A stretch of 6,046 nt of DNA from positions 1 to 6,046 of the forward strand of contig JAZNOK010000016.1 in the NCBI GenBank assembly GCA_045580775.1. The letters are read 5' to 3'. Under the pieces are notes generated by a model. It was given only the letters and a program-made list of their open reading frames with translations, did not search any database and had not been told where the DNA came from. The position numbers and the translations under genes were made by a program. This DNA comes from JAZMZS01 sp045580775 (GTDB taxonomy: Bacteria > Bacillota > Clostridia > Oscillospirales > CAG-272). This document shows positions 5,027 to 6,046 of this stretch, piece after piece; the first letter of the stretch is position 1, and each line of letters opens with the position of its first letter.

Positions 5027-6046
5027 TTGGTGTTTATCCCCTCAGAATAAAAGATATCATGCTCAAGAGCCATTTGTCTGTATTTTTGTTTCAGCTCTCC
5101 TGCACCTCTTAAATATTCATACGGATATTTTGGGTTAAATATTCTCTTTATCCTGCATCCGCCGCGATTGGGTGTATTATAGTCAACAAGCTTAGTGACA
5201 GCACCCGCCCCTGCTGCGAAAATGGTATGATACTCCTCCATCATAAAAATATTGTAAAGGCCCTCATGACCTTCCTTAGCGTATCCAACGTTTTCGAGGT
5301 TTTCTACAGTATTTTTCTGACGATACATATAATAGGGCTTGTATCCGGAGTTACGCATCTTAACCTGAGAATAATCTATACACTTGGCAGCTGTTCCGGT
5401 ACCGAGTGTGTATATGTCGCTTCCCTGTCTGAGAATATCGCTTGATTTTTTTACTGAGAAGGTATGTATAGTAATATTTTCCGGTTCAAGCTCACACACC
5501 TTGTCTATAGTACGGGAAAAGCGAATAAAGTTATCGGTAGGGAGTCCTGCGATCAAGTCGATATTTATATCCCTGATACCCGAAGCCTTTGCAATATCAT
5601 AAGCGGAAAAAAACTGTGCGACATTATGTTTGCGGCCTATTGCCTCCAGCACAGCATCACTCAGGCTCTGTGGATTTACACTGATCCTTGTAACACCGTA
5701 ATCCTTTGCTACAGATAGCTTGGCAGCTGTGATAGTATCAGGTCTGCCTGCTTCAAGAGTATATTCCATCAGTGATGACACATCGGTATTACGAGCAATG
5801 TGTCCGAGAAGGTCTGCAAGCTGAACCTCGTCAAGGATCGTCGGAGTCCCTCCTCCGATATATACTGTAGCTACCTTATAACCCTTTTCTTTTATCAGAT
5901 TAAAAATCTCGGTTATTTCTAATTTGAGCTGTACAAGATATTCATCGAGCAAAGAAAGAAGACGTTTTGAAGTATACGATACAAACGAACAATATGCACA
6001 TCTCGAAGGGCAGAAAGGTATTGAAATATATACACTGCAATATTTA
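5023..6046 (-). CDS. hemZ: Radical SAM coproporphyrinogen dehydrogenase-like protein HemZ (5' end beyond window)
   Basis: The frame is open from the right edge to a TGA at 5023-5025, giving the last 340 residues; the N-terminal part and start lie outside. A TTG at 5950-5952 could be mistaken for the start, but the frame upstream of it carries the essential radical SAM motif. At visible residues 8-23 this reads SIPFCPSRCAYCSFVS, with cysteines 12, 16 and 19 for the 4Fe-4S cluster in a C-x3-C-x2-C arrangement. Then come YIGGGTPTIL (62-71), LEAGRPDTIT (97-106), RISVNPQSL (120-128), IDLIAGLPTD (162-171) and PYYMYRQKNTVENLENVGY (237-255), all typical of HemZ. The family resembles the oxygen-independent coproporphyrinogen III dehydrogenase HemN and the haem chaperone HemW; true HemZ activity in haem synthesis is less well established. 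The Bacillus protein is about 500 residues, so roughly 160 are missing. It shares an ATGA overlap with the kinase gene. Confidence 0.92.
   Translation of the reverse strand, partial: KYCSVYISIPFCPSRCAYCSFVSYTSKRLLSLLDEYLVQLKLEITEIFNLIKEKGYKVATVYIGGGTPTILDEVQLADLLGHIARNTDVSSLMEYTLEAGRPDTITAAKLSVAKDYGVTRISVNPQSLSDAVLEAIGRKHNVAQFFSAYDIAKASGIRDINIDLIAGLPTDNFIRFSRTIDKVCELEPENITIHTFSVKKSSDILRQGSDIYTLGTGTAAKCIDYSQVKMRNSGYKPYYMYRQKNTVENLENVGYAKEGHEGLYNIFMMEEYHTIFAAGAGAVTKLVDYNTPNRGGCRIKRIFNPKYPYEYLRGAGELKQKYRQMALEHDIFYSEGINTK

Noticed and set aside
5023..5952. hemZ starting at a TTG codon at 5952 (309 residues)
   Set aside because: The same frame continues upstream to the window edge and encodes the radical SAM cysteine motif, so the TTG is internal.
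1..6046. Mobile element, CRISPR array, phage or defence system
   Set aside because: There are no repeat-spacer units, transposase or integrase motifs or terminal repeats, and all coding space is filled by conserved core genes on one strand.

Overview
The window comes from a moderately low-GC, endospore-forming member of the Firmicutes (class Clostridia, probably near Ruminococcaceae/Oscillospirales). The evidence is the set of sporulation genes (yabP, yabQ, a SpoVB/YabM-type flippase), the strong AGGAG-type ribosome binding sites, a consensus sigma-A promoter and the AT-rich codon use. The lineage is an inference from gene content and style; there is no rRNA marker here.

Every gene I can support lies on the minus strand, so transcription runs from right to left. 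Unit 1 (6046 down to 1637) is a tight operon-like run: hemZ (5' end outside the window), a uridine-kinase-family nucleoside kinase sharing an ATGA stop/start overlap with hemZ, a 543-residue SpoVB/YabM-type flippase 12 bases later, and mazG 18 bases after that. Unit 2 (about 1584 to 1147) is hup, encoding the nucleoid protein HU. It has its own extended -10 sigma-A promoter, a hairpin at the predicted 5' end of the message, and an intrinsic terminator. Unit 3 (1121 to the left edge) is rqcP, yabP and yabQ; yabQ starts on the base after the yabP stop and runs off the left edge.

The layout matches the conserved Firmicutes block yabM-yabN(mazG)-yabO(rqcP)-yabP-yabQ (in Bacillus followed by divIC). 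Here hup sits between mazG and rqcP, and hemZ plus a nucleoside kinase sit upstream. The genes link cell-wall precursor export, nucleotide-pool cleaning, nucleoid architecture, ribosome rescue and spore cortex formation. They are best seen as a conserved neighbourhood, not one pathway.

I found no mobile element, CRISPR array, tRNA, rRNA, toxin-antitoxin pair or defence system. This is an ordinary core-genome region and I see no convincing undescribed system. The points most worth a second look are regulatory (how the rqcP-yabP-yabQ trio is transcribed downstream of the hup terminator, and the hup leader hairpin) and a long loop in YabQ.
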